64,000 bases of DNA from Phytopseudomonas dryadis (GCF_004327355.1 NZ_QJUM01000005.1:1-64000), one strand, 5' to 3'; positions 6,292 to 16,081 are shown, numbered from the stretch's first letter. A program made the numbers and translations. Notes: generated by a model from the letters alone, not told the origin.

Positions 6292-8094
6292 ATGGCCGAA
6301 GCCCTTGCCGCAAACGTACCTGCCACCACCGCTGGCAGCGAGCCGAAGAAACCCCTGTTCGGCCTGACGTTCCTGGAAAACCTTTCCGACATGCCGATGC
6401 TGCGCCAGCTCGGTCTGCTGGTCGGCCTGGCCGCCAGCGTGGCGATCGGTTTCGCCGTGGTGCTCTGGTCGCAGCAGCCGGATTACAAGCCGCTGTACGG
6501 CAGCCTCGATGGTATGGACGCCACCCAGGTGATAGAAACACTGACCACGGCCAATATCGATTACACCATCGAACCGAATTCCGGCGCGCTGTTGGTCAAG
6601 TCCGATGATCTGGCACGGGCGCGCATCCGCCTGGCCGCCGCTGGCGTGGCCCCCACCGACACCAGCATCGGCTTCGAGATTCTCGACAAGGAACAGGGGC
6701 TCGGTACCAGCCAGTTCATGGAAGCCACCCGTTACCGCCGCGGCCTGGAAGGCGAGTTGGCGCGCACCGTGTCGAGCCTGAACAACGTCAAGGCCGCCCG
6801 GGTACACCTGGCCATCCCGAAAAGCTCGGTGTTCGTGCGTGACGAACGAAAGCCCAGCGCGTCGGTGCTGGTCGAACTGTATGCGGGGCGCAATCTCGAG
6901 CCGAGCCAGGTGATGGCCATCGTCAACCTGGTCGCCAGCAGCGTACCGGAGATGGACAAGGCCCAGGTCACCGTGGTCGACCAGAAGGGCAACCTGCTGT
7001 CCGATCAGCAGGAAATGTCCGAGCTGAGCATGGCCGGCAAGCAGTTCGACTACAGCCGGCGCATGGAGAACCTGTTCACCCAGCGTGTGCACAACATCCT
7101 GCAGCCCGTGCTCGGCGTGGGCCGCTACAAGGCCGAAGTCTCGGCGGACGTGGATTTCAGCGCGGTCGAGTCGACCTCGGAGACCTTCAATCCCGATCAG
7201 CCGGCCCTGCGCAGCGAACAACAGGTCAGCGAGCAACGCAGCAGCAGCCAGGGGCCGCAGGGTGTACCGGGCGCGCTGAGCAATCAGCCGCCGGGCCCGG
7301 CCGCGGCGCCGCAGCAGGCGGTGGCGGCAGCAGCACCCGCCGGCCCCGTGGCCCCGGGCCAGCCGCTGCTCGACGCCAACGGCCAGCAGATCATGGACCC
7401 GGCGACCGGTCAGCCGATGCTCGCACCGTACCCGGCCGACAAACGCGACCAGTCGACGCGCAACTTCGAGCTCGATCGCTCGGTCAGTTACACCAGGCAG
7501 CAACAGGGCCGCCTGCGGCGTCTGTCGGTCGCCGTGGTGGTCGATGACCAGGTCCGCGTCGACCCGGCCACCGGCGAAAGCAGCCGGGTGCCGTGGAGCA
7601 GCGACGACCTGGCGCGCTTCACCCGCCTGGTGCAGGATTCGGTCGGCTTCGATGCCAGCCGTGGCGACAGCGTCAGCGTGATCAACACGGCCTTCAGCAG
7701 CGAGCGTGCCGAGGTGATCGAGGTGCCGTGGTACCAGAGCGAGCTGTTCCTGATGGCCATGGGCGCCCTCAAGTCGCTGTTCCCGGCGCTGCTGATCTTC
7801 CTGCTGGTGTGGTTCGTCCTGCGGCCGGTGCTGAACAACATCACCGGCGGCGGCAAAGGCAAGGAACTGGCCGTGGCCGGTGGCCGCGACGGCGACGTCG
7901 ATCTGGGCGAAATGGGCGGCCTGGATGGTCAGCTGGCGTCCGACCGGGTCAGCCTGGGCGGGCCGCAAAGCATCCTCCTGCCGAGCCCCAGTGAGGGGTA
8001 TGATGCACAACTGAACGCGATCAAGAGCCTGGTCGCCGATGACCCGGGCCGTGTTGCCCAGGTAGTCAAAGACTGGATCAATGCCGATGAATGA
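6292..8094 (+). CDS. fliF: Flagellar MS-ring protein FliF
   Basis: 600 residues. FliF builds the MS ring in the inner membrane, the platform for rotor and export apparatus. Two membrane spans frame the periplasmic part: about 38-60 (LGLLVGLAASVAIGFAVVL) and about 485-508 (MGALKSLFPALLIFLLVWFV). Ring-building motifs appear between them (TADIDYTIE-like, GFEILDKEQGLGTSQFMEA). A low-complexity Ala/Pro/Gln segment near 310-370 is a typical variable loop. The cytoplasmic tail after 510 is the FliG-binding part. Its end overlaps the fliG start by 14 bp, consistent with coupled synthesis of ring and switch. Confidence 0.97.
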   Translation: MAEALAANVPATTAGSEPKKPLFGLTFLENLSDMPMLRQLGLLVGLAASVAIGFAVVLWSQQPDYKPLYGSLDGMDATQVIETLTTANIDYTIEPNSGALLVKSDDLARARIRLAAAGVAPTDTSIGFEILDKEQGLGTSQFMEATRYRRGLEGELARTVSSLNNVKAARVHLAIPKSSVFVRDERKPSASVLVELYAGRNLEPSQVMAIVNLVASSVPEMDKAQVTVVDQKGNLLSDQQEMSELSMAGKQFDYSRRMENLFTQRVHNILQPVLGVGRYKAEVSADVDFSAVESTSETFNPDQPALRSEQQVSEQRSSSQGPQGVPGALSNQPPGPAAAPQQAVAAAAPAGPVAPGQPLLDANGQQIMDPATGQPMLAPYPADKRDQSTRNFELDRSVSYTRQQQGRLRRLSVAVVVDDQVRVDPATGESSRVPWSSDDLARFTRLVQDSVGFDASRGDSVSVINTAFSSERAEVIEVPWYQSELFLMAMGALKSLFPALLIFLLVWFVLRPVLNNITGGGKGKELAVAGGRDGDVDLGEMGGLDGQLASDRVSLGGPQSILLPSPSEGYDAQLNAIKSLVADDPGRVAQVVKDWINADE

Positions 8095-9103
8095 GAACCG
8101 TACCGCCGCCAAGCTGAGCAAAGTCGAGAAGGCCGCGATCCTGCTCCTGTCGCTCGGTGAAACCGACGCCGCCCAGGTGCTGCGCCACCTCGGGCCGAAG
8201 GAAGTGCAGCGCGTCGGCGTGGCCATGGCCGGCATGCGCAACGTGCACCGCGAGCAGGTCGAGCAGGTGATGGGCGAGTTCGTCGAGATCGTCGGCGACC
8301 AGACCAGCCTGGGCGTGGGCGCCGACGGCTACATCCGCAAGATGCTGACCCAGGCCCTGGGCGAGGACAAGGCCGGCAACCTGATCGATCGCATCCTGCT
8401 CGGCGGCAGCACCAGCGGTCTGGACAGCCTGAAGTGGATGGAGCCGCGTGCCGTGGCCGATGTGATCCGCTACGAGCACCCGCAGATCCAGGCCATCGTG
8501 GTGGCCTACCTGGACCCGGATCAGGCCGGTGAAGTGCTCAGCCACTTCGACCACAAGGTGCGCCTGGACATCGTCCTGCGCGTCTCCTCGTTGAACACCG
8601 TGCAACCGGCCGCGCTCAAGGAGCTCAACCTGATTCTCGAGAAGCAGTTCTCCGGCAGCTCCAACACCACGCGCGCCACCATGGGCGGGGTCAAGCGCGC
8701 GGCCGACATCATGAACTACCTCGACAGCTCGGTCGAAGGCCAGTTGATGGACTCCATCCGCGAGATCGACGAAGACCTGTCTTCGCAGATCGAGGACCTG
8801 ATGTTCGTCTTCGACAACCTGGCCGATGTCGACGATCGCGGCATCCAGGCGCTGCTGCGCGAGGTGTCGTCCGAGGTGCTGGTGCTGGCGCTCAAGGGCG
8901 CCGACGAGGGCATCAAGGATAAGGTGTTCAAGAACATGTCCAAGCGCGCCGCCGAGCTGCTGCGTGACGACCTGGAGGCCAAGGGGCCGGTGCGTGTCAG
9001 CGACGTGGAAACGGCGCAGAAGGAAATCCTCACCATTGCCCGGCGCATGGCCGAGGCCGGCGAGATCGTGCTGGGTGGTAAGGGCGGTGAGGAGATGGTC
9101 TAA
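8081..9103 (+). CDS. fliG: Flagellar motor switch protein FliG
   Basis: 340 residues from ATG 8081, or 338 from ATG 8087 (MNENRTAAKLSKVEKAAILL); the second start matches homologues better. FliG is the rotor protein that meets the stator and receives the switch signal from FliM. N-terminal, middle (EHPQIQAIVVAYLDPDQAG, the EHPQ motif) and C-terminal domains are all present, the last with the charged torque helix region (DDRGIQALLREVSSEVLVLALKG in part). The gene overlaps fliF and precedes fliH by 3 bp. Confidence 0.97.
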   Translation: MPMNENRTAAKLSKVEKAAILLLSLGETDAAQVLRHLGPKEVQRVGVAMAGMRNVHREQVEQVMGEFVEIVGDQTSLGVGADGYIRKMLTQALGEDKAGNLIDRILLGGSTSGLDSLKWMEPRAVADVIRYEHPQIQAIVVAYLDPDQAGEVLSHFDHKVRLDIVLRVSSLNTVQPAALKELNLILEKQFSGSSNTTRATMGGVKRAADIMNYLDSSVEGQLMDSIREIDEDLSSQIEDLMFVFDNLADVDDRGIQALLREVSSEVLVLALKGADEGIKDKVFKNMSKRAAELLRDDLEAKGPVRVSDVETAQKEILTIARRMAEAGEIVLGGKGGEEMV

Positions 9104-9106
9104 GCC

Positions 9107-9898
9107 ATGGCCGTCAAGGAACCGTCCAGCGAGCTGATCCGCGCCAAGGACCTGGGCACCGTCGACCGCTGGTCGCTGCCCAGTTTCGACGAGCACGCCG
9201 AGCCTGAGCAGGAGGCACCCGGCGAGCAGGAAGAGACCTCCACGGCGGCGGCCGAGCCGGCGGCGCCGGAAAGCGAAGAGATCGCCCTGGAAGATGTCAA
9301 ACCCTTGACGCTGGACGAACTCGAGGCGATCCGCCAGGACGCCTACAACGAGGGGTTTTCCACGGGCGAGAAGGACGGTTTCCGCGCCGGCCAGTTGAAG
9401 GCCAAGCAGGAGGCCGATGCGGCGCTGGCCGACAAGGTCGGCGCCCTCGAGCAGGTCATGAGCCAGTTGTTCGAGCCGATCGCCGAGCAGGATCAGCAGA
9501 TCGAAGTGGCGCTGGTCGCGCTGGTCGGGCAGATCACCCGGGAAGTCATCCAGCGCGAATTGAGCCAGGACTCCAGCCAGATCCGCCAGGTCCTGCGCGA
9601 GGCCCTCAAGCTGCTGCCCATGGGTGCCGAGAACATCCGCATTCACCTCAACCCGCAGGACTTCGAACTGGTCAAGGCCATTCGCGAACGTCACGAGGAA
9701 AGCTGGCGCATCCTCGAGGACGAGGCGCTGCTGCCGGGCGGCTGTCGGGTCGAGTCGGAGCACAGTCGGATCGACGCCAGCGTCGAAACCCGCCTGAGCC
9801 AGGCCCTCAAGCAACTCTTCGAGCAGCAGCGCGAACAGGCTACCACGCCCCGTACCAGCGACCTGCACATCGACCTGGACGCGCCCCATGCGCCTTGA
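9107..9898 (+). CDS. fliH: Flagellar assembly protein FliH, export ATPase regulator
   Basis: 263 residues. FliH dimers hold and inhibit the export ATPase FliI and bring it to the export gate through the C ring. The N-terminal third is acidic and low in complexity ([14 protein letters not shown]...), the centre is a glycine-spaced helix typical of FliH ([21 protein letters not shown], about 82-102), and the C-terminal domain (about 125-250) is well kept. It ends inside the start of fliI (overlap 11 bp), as usual for this pair. Confidence 0.94.
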   Translation: MAVKEPSSELIRAKDLGTVDRWSLPSFDEHAEPEQEAPGEQEETSTAAAEPAAPESEEIALEDVKPLTLDELEAIRQDAYNEGFSTGEKDGFRAGQLKAKQEADAALADKVGALEQVMSQLFEPIAEQDQQIEVALVALVGQITREVIQRELSQDSSQIRQVLREALKLLPMGAENIRIHLNPQDFELVKAIRERHEESWRILEDEALLPGGCRVESEHSRIDASVETRLSQALKQLFEQQREQATTPRTSDLHIDLDAPHAP

Positions 9899-11246
9899 GC
9901 GCATCAGCTTCGCCCGGCGCATGGCGGGTTACACCGATGCGGTGCAGTTACCCAGCCAGCCCGTGGTCGAAGGCCGCCTGCTGCGCATGGTCGGCCTGAC
10001 CCTGGAGGCCGAAGGGCTGCGCGCCGCGCTCGGCAGCCGCTGCCTGGTGATCAACGACGACAGCTACCACCCGGTACGGGTCGAGGCCGAGGTCATGGGC
10101 TTCTCCAGTGGCAAGATCTACCTGATGCCGGTCGGCAGCCTGGCCGGTATCGCCCCCGGGGCGCGGGTGGTGCCGTTGCCGGACACCGGCCGTCTGCCCA
10201 TGGGCATGACCATGCTCGGCCGGGTGCTGGATGGCGCCGGCCGTGCCCTGGATGGCAAGGGCGGGATGAAGGCCGAGGACTGGGTGCCGATGGACGGGCC
10301 GACCATCAACCCACTCAAGCGCCATCCGATCAGCGAACCCCTGGATGTCGGCATTCGCAGCATCAATGGCCTGCTCACCGTGGGCCGCGGCCAGCGGCTG
10401 GGCCTGTTCGCCGGTACCGGGGTCGGCAAGTCGGTGCTGCTGGGCATGATGACCCGCTTCACCGAGGCCGAGATCATCGTGGTCGGCCTGATCGGCGAAC
10501 GGGGTCGCGAGGTCAAGGAATTCATCGACGAGATTCTCGGCGAGGAGGGCATCAAGCGCTCGGTGGTGGTCGCCTCGCCGGCCGACGATGCGCCGCTGAT
10601 GCGCCTGCGGGCGGCGATGTATTGCACGCGTATCGCCGAGTATTTCCGTGACAAGGGCAAGAACGTGCTGCTGTTGATGGACTCGCTGACCCGTTTCGCC
10701 CAGGCCCAGCGGGAAATCGCCCTGGCCATCGGCGAGCCCCCGGCGACCAAGGGCTACCCGCCGTCGGTGTTCGCCAAGTTGCCGCGGCTGGTCGAGCGCG
10801 CCGGCAACGCCGAGGCCGGCGGCGGCTCGATCACCGCCTTCTACACGGTGCTGTCCGAGGGCGACGACCAGCAGGACCCGATCGCCGACGCCGCCCGCGG
10901 CGTGCTCGACGGCCACTTCGTGCTGTCGCGGCGCCTGGCCGAGGAGGGCCATTACCCGGCGATCGACATCGAGGCCTCGATCAGCCGGGTCATGCCCCAG
11001 GTGGTCAGTGCCGAGCATATGCGCAACGCCCAGCGTTTCAAGCAGCTGTGGTCGCGCTACCAGCAGAGCCGTGACCTGATCAGCGTCGGCGCCTACGTGC
11101 CGGGCGGCGATGCCGACACCGATCTGGCCATCGCCCGCCAGCCGGTGATGGTGCGCTACCTGCGCCAGAGCCTGGGCGAAAGCGAAAGCCTGGAGCGCAG
11201 CCGGGAATTGCTGGCGGCGACCCTCAACCCGGGCGCGGCGTCGTAA
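9888..11246 (+). CDS. fliI: Flagellum-specific export ATPase FliI
   Basis: 452 residues. FliI is the F1-beta-like hexameric ATPase at the entrance of the flagellar type III export gate. Walker A GTGVGKS is at about 176-182, followed by the family motif [14 protein letters not shown] and a Walker B region [43 protein letters not shown] is the usual catalytic-neck segment. Length and domain order are normal. It overlaps fliH and is 3 bp from fliJ. Confidence 0.97.
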   Translation: MRLERISFARRMAGYTDAVQLPSQPVVEGRLLRMVGLTLEAEGLRAALGSRCLVINDDSYHPVRVEAEVMGFSSGKIYLMPVGSLAGIAPGARVVPLPDTGRLPMGMTMLGRVLDGAGRALDGKGGMKAEDWVPMDGPTINPLKRHPISEPLDVGIRSINGLLTVGRGQRLGLFAGTGVGKSVLLGMMTRFTEAEIIVVGLIGERGREVKEFIDEILGEEGIKRSVVVASPADDAPLMRLRAAMYCTRIAEYFRDKGKNVLLLMDSLTRFAQAQREIALAIGEPPATKGYPPSVFAKLPRLVERAGNAEAGGGSITAFYTVLSEGDDQQDPIADAARGVLDGHFVLSRRLAEEGHYPAIDIEASISRVMPQVVSAEHMRNAQRFKQLWSRYQQSRDLISVGAYVPGGDADTDLAIARQPVMVRYLRQSLGESESLERSRELLAATLNPGAAS

Positions 11247-11249
11247 CCG

Positions 11250-11702
11250 ATGGCGCAAAGCCGTGCCGCGCGTCTGGCGCCCGTGGTCGAGATGGCCGAG
11301 CGGGCCGAGCGCGAAGCCGCCCTGCAACTGGGCCGGGCCCAGGGCCTGCTGAGCCAGGCCCAGGGCAAGCTGGGCGATCTCGAGCGTTACCTCGAGGATT
11401 ACCAGAAGCAGTGGATCAACGAAGGCCAGCAGGGCGTTTCCGGGCAGTGGCTGATGAACTATCAGCGTTTTCTCTCGCAACTGGATACCGCCATCGGCCA
11501 GCAACGGCAGAGCGTGGCCTGGCACCGCCACAACCTGGACCAGGTGCGCGAGGTCTGGCAACAGCGCTACGCGCGCCTCGAGGGCCTGCGCAAGCTGGTC
11601 CAGCGCTACCTCGATGAAGCCCGTCTCGCCGAAGACAAGCGCGAACAGAAACTGCTCGACGAACTCTCCCAGCGCCTGCCGCGACGCGATTCCTCGGAAT
11701 GA
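11250..11702 (+). CDS. fliJ: Flagellar export protein FliJ
   Basis: 150 residues, almost entirely helical coiled coil with many Gln, Arg and Glu, the usual build of FliJ. FliJ forms the central stalk in the FliI ring and helps carry export chaperones. It begins MAQSRAARLAPVVEMAERAE, 3 bp after fliI, and is the last gene of the first flagellar block. A gap of 190 bp without clear terminator separates it from the hsbA-like gene. Confidence 0.9.
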   Translation: MAQSRAARLAPVVEMAERAEREAALQLGRAQGLLSQAQGKLGDLERYLEDYQKQWINEGQQGVSGQWLMNYQRFLSQLDTAIGQQRQSVAWHRHNLDQVREVWQQRYARLEGLRKLVQRYLDEARLAEDKREQKLLDELSQRLPRRDSSE

Positions 11703-11892
11703 CGGTTGCCGCATGTGCCGGCGAGTGCTAAATCTTGTCAGGCCCTGACGGGCGCCAGGACAAAAACAGTTGGGACAACGCACAGGCCCGCTGGTCCATT
11801 GCGTAACGCGGCTGTTCTCAATGCAGTGCCGTCGGCCCGGGCCGCTCGCAGCATCAGGCCTGGCGGTTCTGCCGGATCAAAAGGAGTGTTTC

Positions 11893-12198
11893 ATGCCCAT
11901 CACCTCGCTGCCCTCGGATGACGGGCAAGAGTTGACCATCGTCATCCAGGGGCGGTTCGATTTCGGCGCCCATCAGGAGTTTCGCAACGCCTACGAGCGT
12001 GTCGATGTCCGCCCCAAGCGTTATGTCGTCGACCTCAAGGCCACGACCTACCTCGACAGTTCCGCCCTGGGCATGCTCTTGCTGCTGCGTGACCATGCCG
12101 GTGGCGACCGGGCGCAGATCCGCCTGCTCAATTGCAACGCCGATGTGCGCAAGATCCTCTCCATTTCCAACTTCGAACAATTGTTCCAGATCGCCTGA
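11893..12198 (+). CDS. hsbA: STAS-domain anti-sigma antagonist, HsbA-like
   Basis: 101 residues from ATG 11893, chosen because aaggag stands 7 bases upstream; an open frame reaches further up but lacks such a site. The whole protein is one STAS domain with the phospho-acceptor motif TTYLDSSALGM, placing Ser at 56. In P. aeruginosa HsbA, Ser56 is phosphorylated by HsbR, and the protein switches between FlgM (freeing FliA) and the diguanylate cyclase HsbD. The adjoining hsbR and hptB genes support this identity. Position next to fliJ ties the switch to flagellar synthesis. Confidence 0.88.
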   Translation: MPITSLPSDDGQELTIVIQGRFDFGAHQEFRNAYERVDVRPKRYVVDLKATTYLDSSALGMLLLLRDHAGGDRAQIRLLNCNADVRKILSISNFEQLFQIA

Positions 12199-12201
12199 CC
12201 C

Positions 12202-13902
12202 GTGATGACGTCCTCGCGCCTGACCATTCTGATCGCCGAGGACAGTGCCAGCGACCGCATGCTGCTCTCGACCATCGTCAGCCGCCAGGGCCATCGGGTG
12301 CTGGCGGCCGGTGACGGCCTGGAGGCGGTCGCGTTGTTCGAGTCGCAGCGTCCGCAACTGGTGCTGATGGATGCCCTGATGCCGCGCATGGACGGTTTCG
12401 AGGCGGCGCGGCGGATCAAGACCATGGCCGGCGAGGCCATGGTGCCGATCATCTTCCTGACCTCCCTGACCGAGAACGAGGCGCTGGTACGTTGCCTGGA
12501 GGCCGGCGGCGACGATTTCCTGGCCAAGCCCTACAGCCGGGTGATCCTGGAAGCCAAGATCAATGCCATGGACCGTCTGCGCCGCCTGCACCAGGAGGTG
12601 CTGCAGCAGCGCGACCTGATCGCCCGGCACAACGAGCACCTGCTCAACGAGCAGCGGGTGGCCAAGGCGGTCTTCGACAAGGTGGCCCATTCTGGCTGCC
12701 TGGGAGCGGCCAATATCCGCTACCAGCAGTCGCCCTATGCGCTGTTCAATGGCGATCTGCTGCTGGCGGCTTTCCAGCCCAGCGGCGACATGCATGTGCT
12801 GCTGGGGGATTTCACTGGCCACGGTCTGCCGGCGGCCATCGGCGCGATGCCGCTGGCCGACGTGTTCTACCGCATGACCGCCAGGGGACACTCGCTGTCC
12901 GAGATCCTGCGCGAGAGCAACGCCAAGCTCAAACGCATCCTGCCGCGCGGGGTGTTCTGTTGCGCCACGCTGCTCAATGTCAGTTTCCGCCGCCAGGTGG
13001 TCGAGGTCTGGGCCGGTGGCCTGCCCGACGGCTACCTGTTGCGTGGGCAGGGGGGCGAGCGGGTGGCGCTGGTGTCGCGTCATCTGCCGCTGGGGGTGCT
13101 CGACCCCGACAGCTTCCATGATGACTACGAGGCCTACCCGCTGGCCCTGGGCGATCGCGTCTTCCTGCTCTCCGATGGCGTGCTCGAGGCGCACAATGAG
13201 CGCGATGAACTGTTCGGCGAAGCACGCTTGCTCGAGGTGTTCGACAATAGCCGCGAGCCGGCGGCGTTGTTCGACGACATCCAGCAGGCCCTGACCGGTT
13301 TTCACGGCAAGGCGCGCGACGATGTCAGCCTCGTCGAAGTGACCATGGTCGAGGAAGGCGTCCTGAGTCGCCCCGCCTTGCAGGGCGATAGCGCGGGCCG
13401 CGGGCCGCAGCACTGGTCGGCGCACTTCGAGTTTCATGGCGATACCTTGCGGCACTTCTATCCCTTGCCCTACCTGCTGCAGTTGCTGCTCGAGGTACCG
13501 GGCCTGCGCGGCCAGGGCGGCAGCCTCTACAGTGTGCTGAGCGAGTTGTACGCCAACGCGCTGGAGCATGGCGTACTGGGCCTGGACTCGACGCTCAAGC
13601 GCGATGCGGCGGGTTTCGCCGAATATTACCGGCAGCGCAGCGAGCGCCTCGATGCGCTGCAGGAGGGCCATGTGAGCATCGCCATCGACATCCGCCGCGA
13701 GTCCGGCGGCGGTCGCCTGACCCTGACCGTGGCGGACAGCGGGGCGGGGTTCGATGCCCGGCGCGTGCTGGAACGCCAGCAGCGTATCGACGGTCTCAGT
13801 GGGCGGGGTATCGGTCTGGTGCGCGATCTCTGCGAGCGCTGTTGCTGGGCGCCGGATGGGCGTAGCGTCAGCGTGGAGTTCTCCTGGCCCGTTGAGGCAT
13901 AA
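12202..13902 (+). CDS. hsbR: Response regulator with PP2C phosphatase and kinase-like domain, HsbR-like
   Basis: 566 residues from GTG 12202, or 565 from ATG 12205. Domains in order: receiver (about 7-125, phospho-acceptor Asp57 in LVLMDALMPRMDG), coiled linker (about 130-160), PP2C/SpoIIE phosphatase (about 185-385, with GDFTGHGLPAAIGA and LLSDGVLEAHN), and a HATPase domain (about 420-560, N box SELYANALEHG, and SGRGIGLVRDL). In P. aeruginosa, HptB phosphorylates HsbR and this decides whether it acts as phosphatase or kinase on HsbA. It lies 3 bp after hsbA, so they are one unit. Confidence 0.9.
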   Translation: MMTSSRLTILIAEDSASDRMLLSTIVSRQGHRVLAAGDGLEAVALFESQRPQLVLMDALMPRMDGFEAARRIKTMAGEAMVPIIFLTSLTENEALVRCLEAGGDDFLAKPYSRVILEAKINAMDRLRRLHQEVLQQRDLIARHNEHLLNEQRVAKAVFDKVAHSGCLGAANIRYQQSPYALFNGDLLLAAFQPSGDMHVLLGDFTGHGLPAAIGAMPLADVFYRMTARGHSLSEILRESNAKLKRILPRGVFCCATLLNVSFRRQVVEVWAGGLPDGYLLRGQGGERVALVSRHLPLGVLDPDSFHDDYEAYPLALGDRVFLLSDGVLEAHNERDELFGEARLLEVFDNSREPAALFDDIQQALTGFHGKARDDVSLVEVTMVEEGVLSRPALQGDSAGRGPQHWSAHFEFHGDTLRHFYPLPYLLQLLLEVPGLRGQGGSLYSVLSELYANALEHGVLGLDSTLKRDAAGFAEYYRQRSERLDALQEGHVSIAIDIRRESGGGRLTLTVADSGAGFDARRVLERQQRIDGLSGRGIGLVRDLCERCCWAPDGRSVSVEFSWPVEA

Positions 13903-14050
13903 TCGCGCGGTTGTGCAACGGATCACCGGGAACCATTGCTGGCGGTGCTTGCGATGGCCCGCAGGGTGGCCCCGTCAGGGATGGCGGGTCATGAGCATTC
14001 GGTGTGGTTGTTTTCAGCGACGTGGCGCTATCGCCGCGATCCGGGAGTGA

Positions 14051-14407
14051 ATGGTGTCCGATAACCATCTGGATAGTGCCGTACTGGCCGCCCTGCAGGA
14101 GGTCATGGAGGACGAGTATCCGCTGCTGCTCGACACCTTCGTGGTCGACTCCGAAGAGCGCCTGCGCCTGCTGCGCGAAGCCGAGCGGGCCGGCGATCCC
14201 CAGGCCATGCGCCTGGCCGCGCACAGTTTCAAGGGCAGTTGCAGCAACATGGGCGCGCAACTGCTGGCCGAATCCTGCCGGGAACTGGAGGAGCTGGCGC
14301 GGCGTGAGCAACTGGACGGCGCCGCGGCGCTGGTCGAGCGCATCGAGCGCGAATTCGCCATCGTCCGTATCCTCTTCAAATCCGAGCGCCAGCGTTATCC
14401 GGGTTGA
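14051..14407 (+). CDS. hptB: Histidine phosphotransfer protein HptB-like
   Basis: 118 residues forming a single Hpt four-helix domain. The phospho-accepting His58 lies in LAAHSFKGSCSNMGA, the standard HxxKGxxxxxG pattern. It would take phosphate from hybrid sensor kinases and pass it to the HsbR-like receiver. ATG 14051 follows gggagtga. The gap of 148 bp to hsbR carries no gene, and a sigma-54 promoter for fliK begins 45 bp after its stop. Order hsbA-hsbR-hptB is reversed in name order relative to PA3345-PA3347 but is the same set. Confidence 0.88.
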   Translation: MVSDNHLDSAVLAALQEVMEDEYPLLLDTFVVDSEERLRLLREAERAGDPQAMRLAAHSFKGSCSNMGAQLLAESCRELEELARREQLDGAAALVERIEREFAIVRILFKSERQRYPG

Positions 14408-14451
14408 GCCTCGGCCTGCCGCCAGCGCCGTTTTTCGACACCGTCGTAAAG

Positions 14452-14469
14452 TTGGCCCGCCCTTTGCTA
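14452..14469 (+). promoter_or_regulatory. Sigma-54 promoter of fliK
   Basis: ttggcccgccctttgcta has GG at 14454-14455 and GC at 14466-14467 with ten bases between, and TTGCTA at the -12. It lies 38 bp before the fliK start. Confidence 0.82.
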
Positions 14470-14506
14470 TGTCCTTGTCACGACATAATCCAAGCGGAGA
14501 GCATTC

Positions 14507-15769
14507 ATGTCCGTTGCCCCCGATCTGCTGCTGACCTCCACCCCGGCGGCCAAGCCCAAGGCCGCTACGGCGAAAGCCACGCAGGATACGGCCGAACCCC
14601 GCAGGAAAGAGGCTTCCAGCTTCTCTCAGGTGTACGCCAAGGAGCGCCAGGCCAACAAACCAGCGGAGCGCAATGACGGCTCGGCCAGGCCTGCGCGTGA
14701 CAGTAAAAGCGAGGCGAAGAGTTCCGAGCAGACAGACGCTGCCAGGCAGGTACCCGCCGTTGCCGATACCGGCAAACCTTTGCCTGCCGATGCCAATGCC
14801 GACCCGGCAAGCGAGGAGGCGGGCACCGATGCGTTTCTGCTACTGGGGATGTTCGCTCAGCCTCCTGTCGAGGCCGATACGGCGGAACTGGAGGTGGGCA
14901 CAGAGACGGCGCCATCCGCCAACCTGCTCGGCTCCGGGCCGGCCAGCCTGACGGAAGCCAGCTTCGACCCCGAGATCGATGCGCTCAATCAGCTGCCGGC
15001 CGTACGCATGGCGCTGGACCTCGGCGCCCAGGCGCGCGCGGCCGAGCAGGTGGCGACAGGCAGTGCCAGCGCCAATGCCGGGCAGACGTTCGCCAGCGCC
15101 ATGGCGGCCCTGGGCCTGAACGCTTCGAACACCCCGAGCGAGGCCGGCGAGACCCTCGAACTGCCGCTGAAGGCACTCAGCGCCGAAGGGCTGGAGGCGC
15201 TCAAGGAAAGTTCGGCCGACACCCCACCGGAGAACTTCGTCAGCAAGCTCAGCGCGCTGAGCCAGGCGATTGGCCAGCAGAGCGCCCAGGTCGCCCGGGC
15301 GCCTGTGGTGCCGGGTCAGCCCGTGGCCATGCAGCAGGCGGGCTGGAGCGAGGCGGTGGTGGACAAGGTGATGTGGCTGTCCAGCCAGAACCTCAAGTCC
15401 GCCGAAATCCAGCTCGATCCCGCCGAGCTGGGGCGGCTGGACGTGCGCATCAGCCTGAACCAGGACCAGACCCAGATCAGCTTCGCCAGCGCCCACGCCG
15501 GTGTGCGTGAAGCCCTAGAGAGCCAGGTGCACCGGCTGCGCGAAATGTTCACCCAGCAGGGCATGAACCTGCTCGATGTGAATGTCTCCGATCAGTCCCA
15601 GGGCCGCGCCTGGCAGGGCCAGGACGGTGACGGCCGCAACCGGGGTGGGCTGCTCGCCGACGATGCCGATGCCGGCGGTACGCTGGAAGAGGAGCGGCTG
15701 GTCGGCAGTGTCGAGCTGAAGGATAACGCTCAGGGTGGCGGTCGCGGCATGGTCGATTATTACGCCTGA
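14507..15769 (+). CDS. fliK: Flagellar hook-length control protein FliK
   Basis: 420 residues. FliK is exported while the hook grows and tells FlhB to change from rod/hook to filament substrates. As usual the N-terminal two thirds are low in complexity (Ala, Glu, Ser, Pro) and the conserved Flg_hook domain is C-terminal, about 285-370: SSQNLKSAEIQLDPAELGRL and VREALESQVHRLREMFTQQG. The tail is Gly/Asp rich. ATG 14507 has gcggagag upstream. Alone between its sigma-54 promoter and a strong terminator, it looks monocistronic. Confidence 0.93.
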   Translation: MSVAPDLLLTSTPAAKPKAATAKATQDTAEPRRKEASSFSQVYAKERQANKPAERNDGSARPARDSKSEAKSSEQTDAARQVPAVADTGKPLPADANADPASEEAGTDAFLLLGMFAQPPVEADTAELEVGTETAPSANLLGSGPASLTEASFDPEIDALNQLPAVRMALDLGAQARAAEQVATGSASANAGQTFASAMAALGLNASNTPSEAGETLELPLKALSAEGLEALKESSADTPPENFVSKLSALSQAIGQQSAQVARAPVVPGQPVAMQQAGWSEAVVDKVMWLSSQNLKSAEIQLDPAELGRLDVRISLNQDQTQISFASAHAGVREALESQVHRLREMFTQQGMNLLDVNVSDQSQGRAWQGQDGDGRNRGGLLADDADAGGTLEEERLVGSVELKDNAQGGGRGMVDYYA

Positions 15770-15824
15770 GTTCGAGCTTTCCCACATGGCAGGCGCTGCG
15801 CGTCGCGCACCCTGATCTAGACTG

Positions 15825-15863
15825 CACCCTGTCCGGGCCCGTTCGGACAGGGTGTCGTTTTTT
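15825..15863 (+). terminator. Rho-independent terminator after fliK
   Basis: Perfect 11-bp stem caccctgtccg (15825-15835) with cggacagggtg (15844-15854), 8-base loop, then tcgtttttt. Confidence 0.92.
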
Positions 15864-15910
15864 GTGGCCCGCCCTCCCTGGCGGCCACCTTGCGGGCCGT
15901 CGCAGGCGAC

Positions 15911-15938
15911 GTCAAAAATGGCTCCCGGCCATTTTTTG
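15911..15938. repeat. Second copy of the fliE-leader palindrome, inverted
   Basis: Contains aaatggc-tcccg-gccattt; 15915-15937 is the exact reverse complement of 5881-5903. It lies in the 581-bp gene-free stretch between fliK and fliL, next to a REPIN (15989-16081). The rest of that stretch (16082-16284) shows no gene. Confidence 0.75.
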
Positions 15939-15988
15939 TGCCCCGCTATCCCGGGGGCGTCTGCAGAAGAGCGGCAAGCCGCCGCCCG

Positions 15989-16081
15989 TGTAGGAGCGTC
16001 GACCTCGGCGCGATGCGATGGCGGCCATCCCACAAAATCCGTGGTGCGGCCAGCAATCGCCGCGGGGGCGCGGCTCCTACA
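15989..16081. repeat. Single REPIN (inverted REP doublet) between fliK and fliL
   Basis: Starts tgtaggagcg and ends cggctcctaca, 93 bp. The middle (gatgcgatggcggccatcc ... tccgtggtgcggcc) matches the units of the large array at 21826-22635, but with more differences. It is therefore a lone member of the same family. Confidence 0.85.

Noticed and set aside
11854..13926. 690-codon minus-strand frame opposite hsbR
   Set aside because: It is the mirror of a well-defined receiver-PP2C-HATPase gene in a high-GC genome; its own residues (many His, Gln, Arg) match no family.
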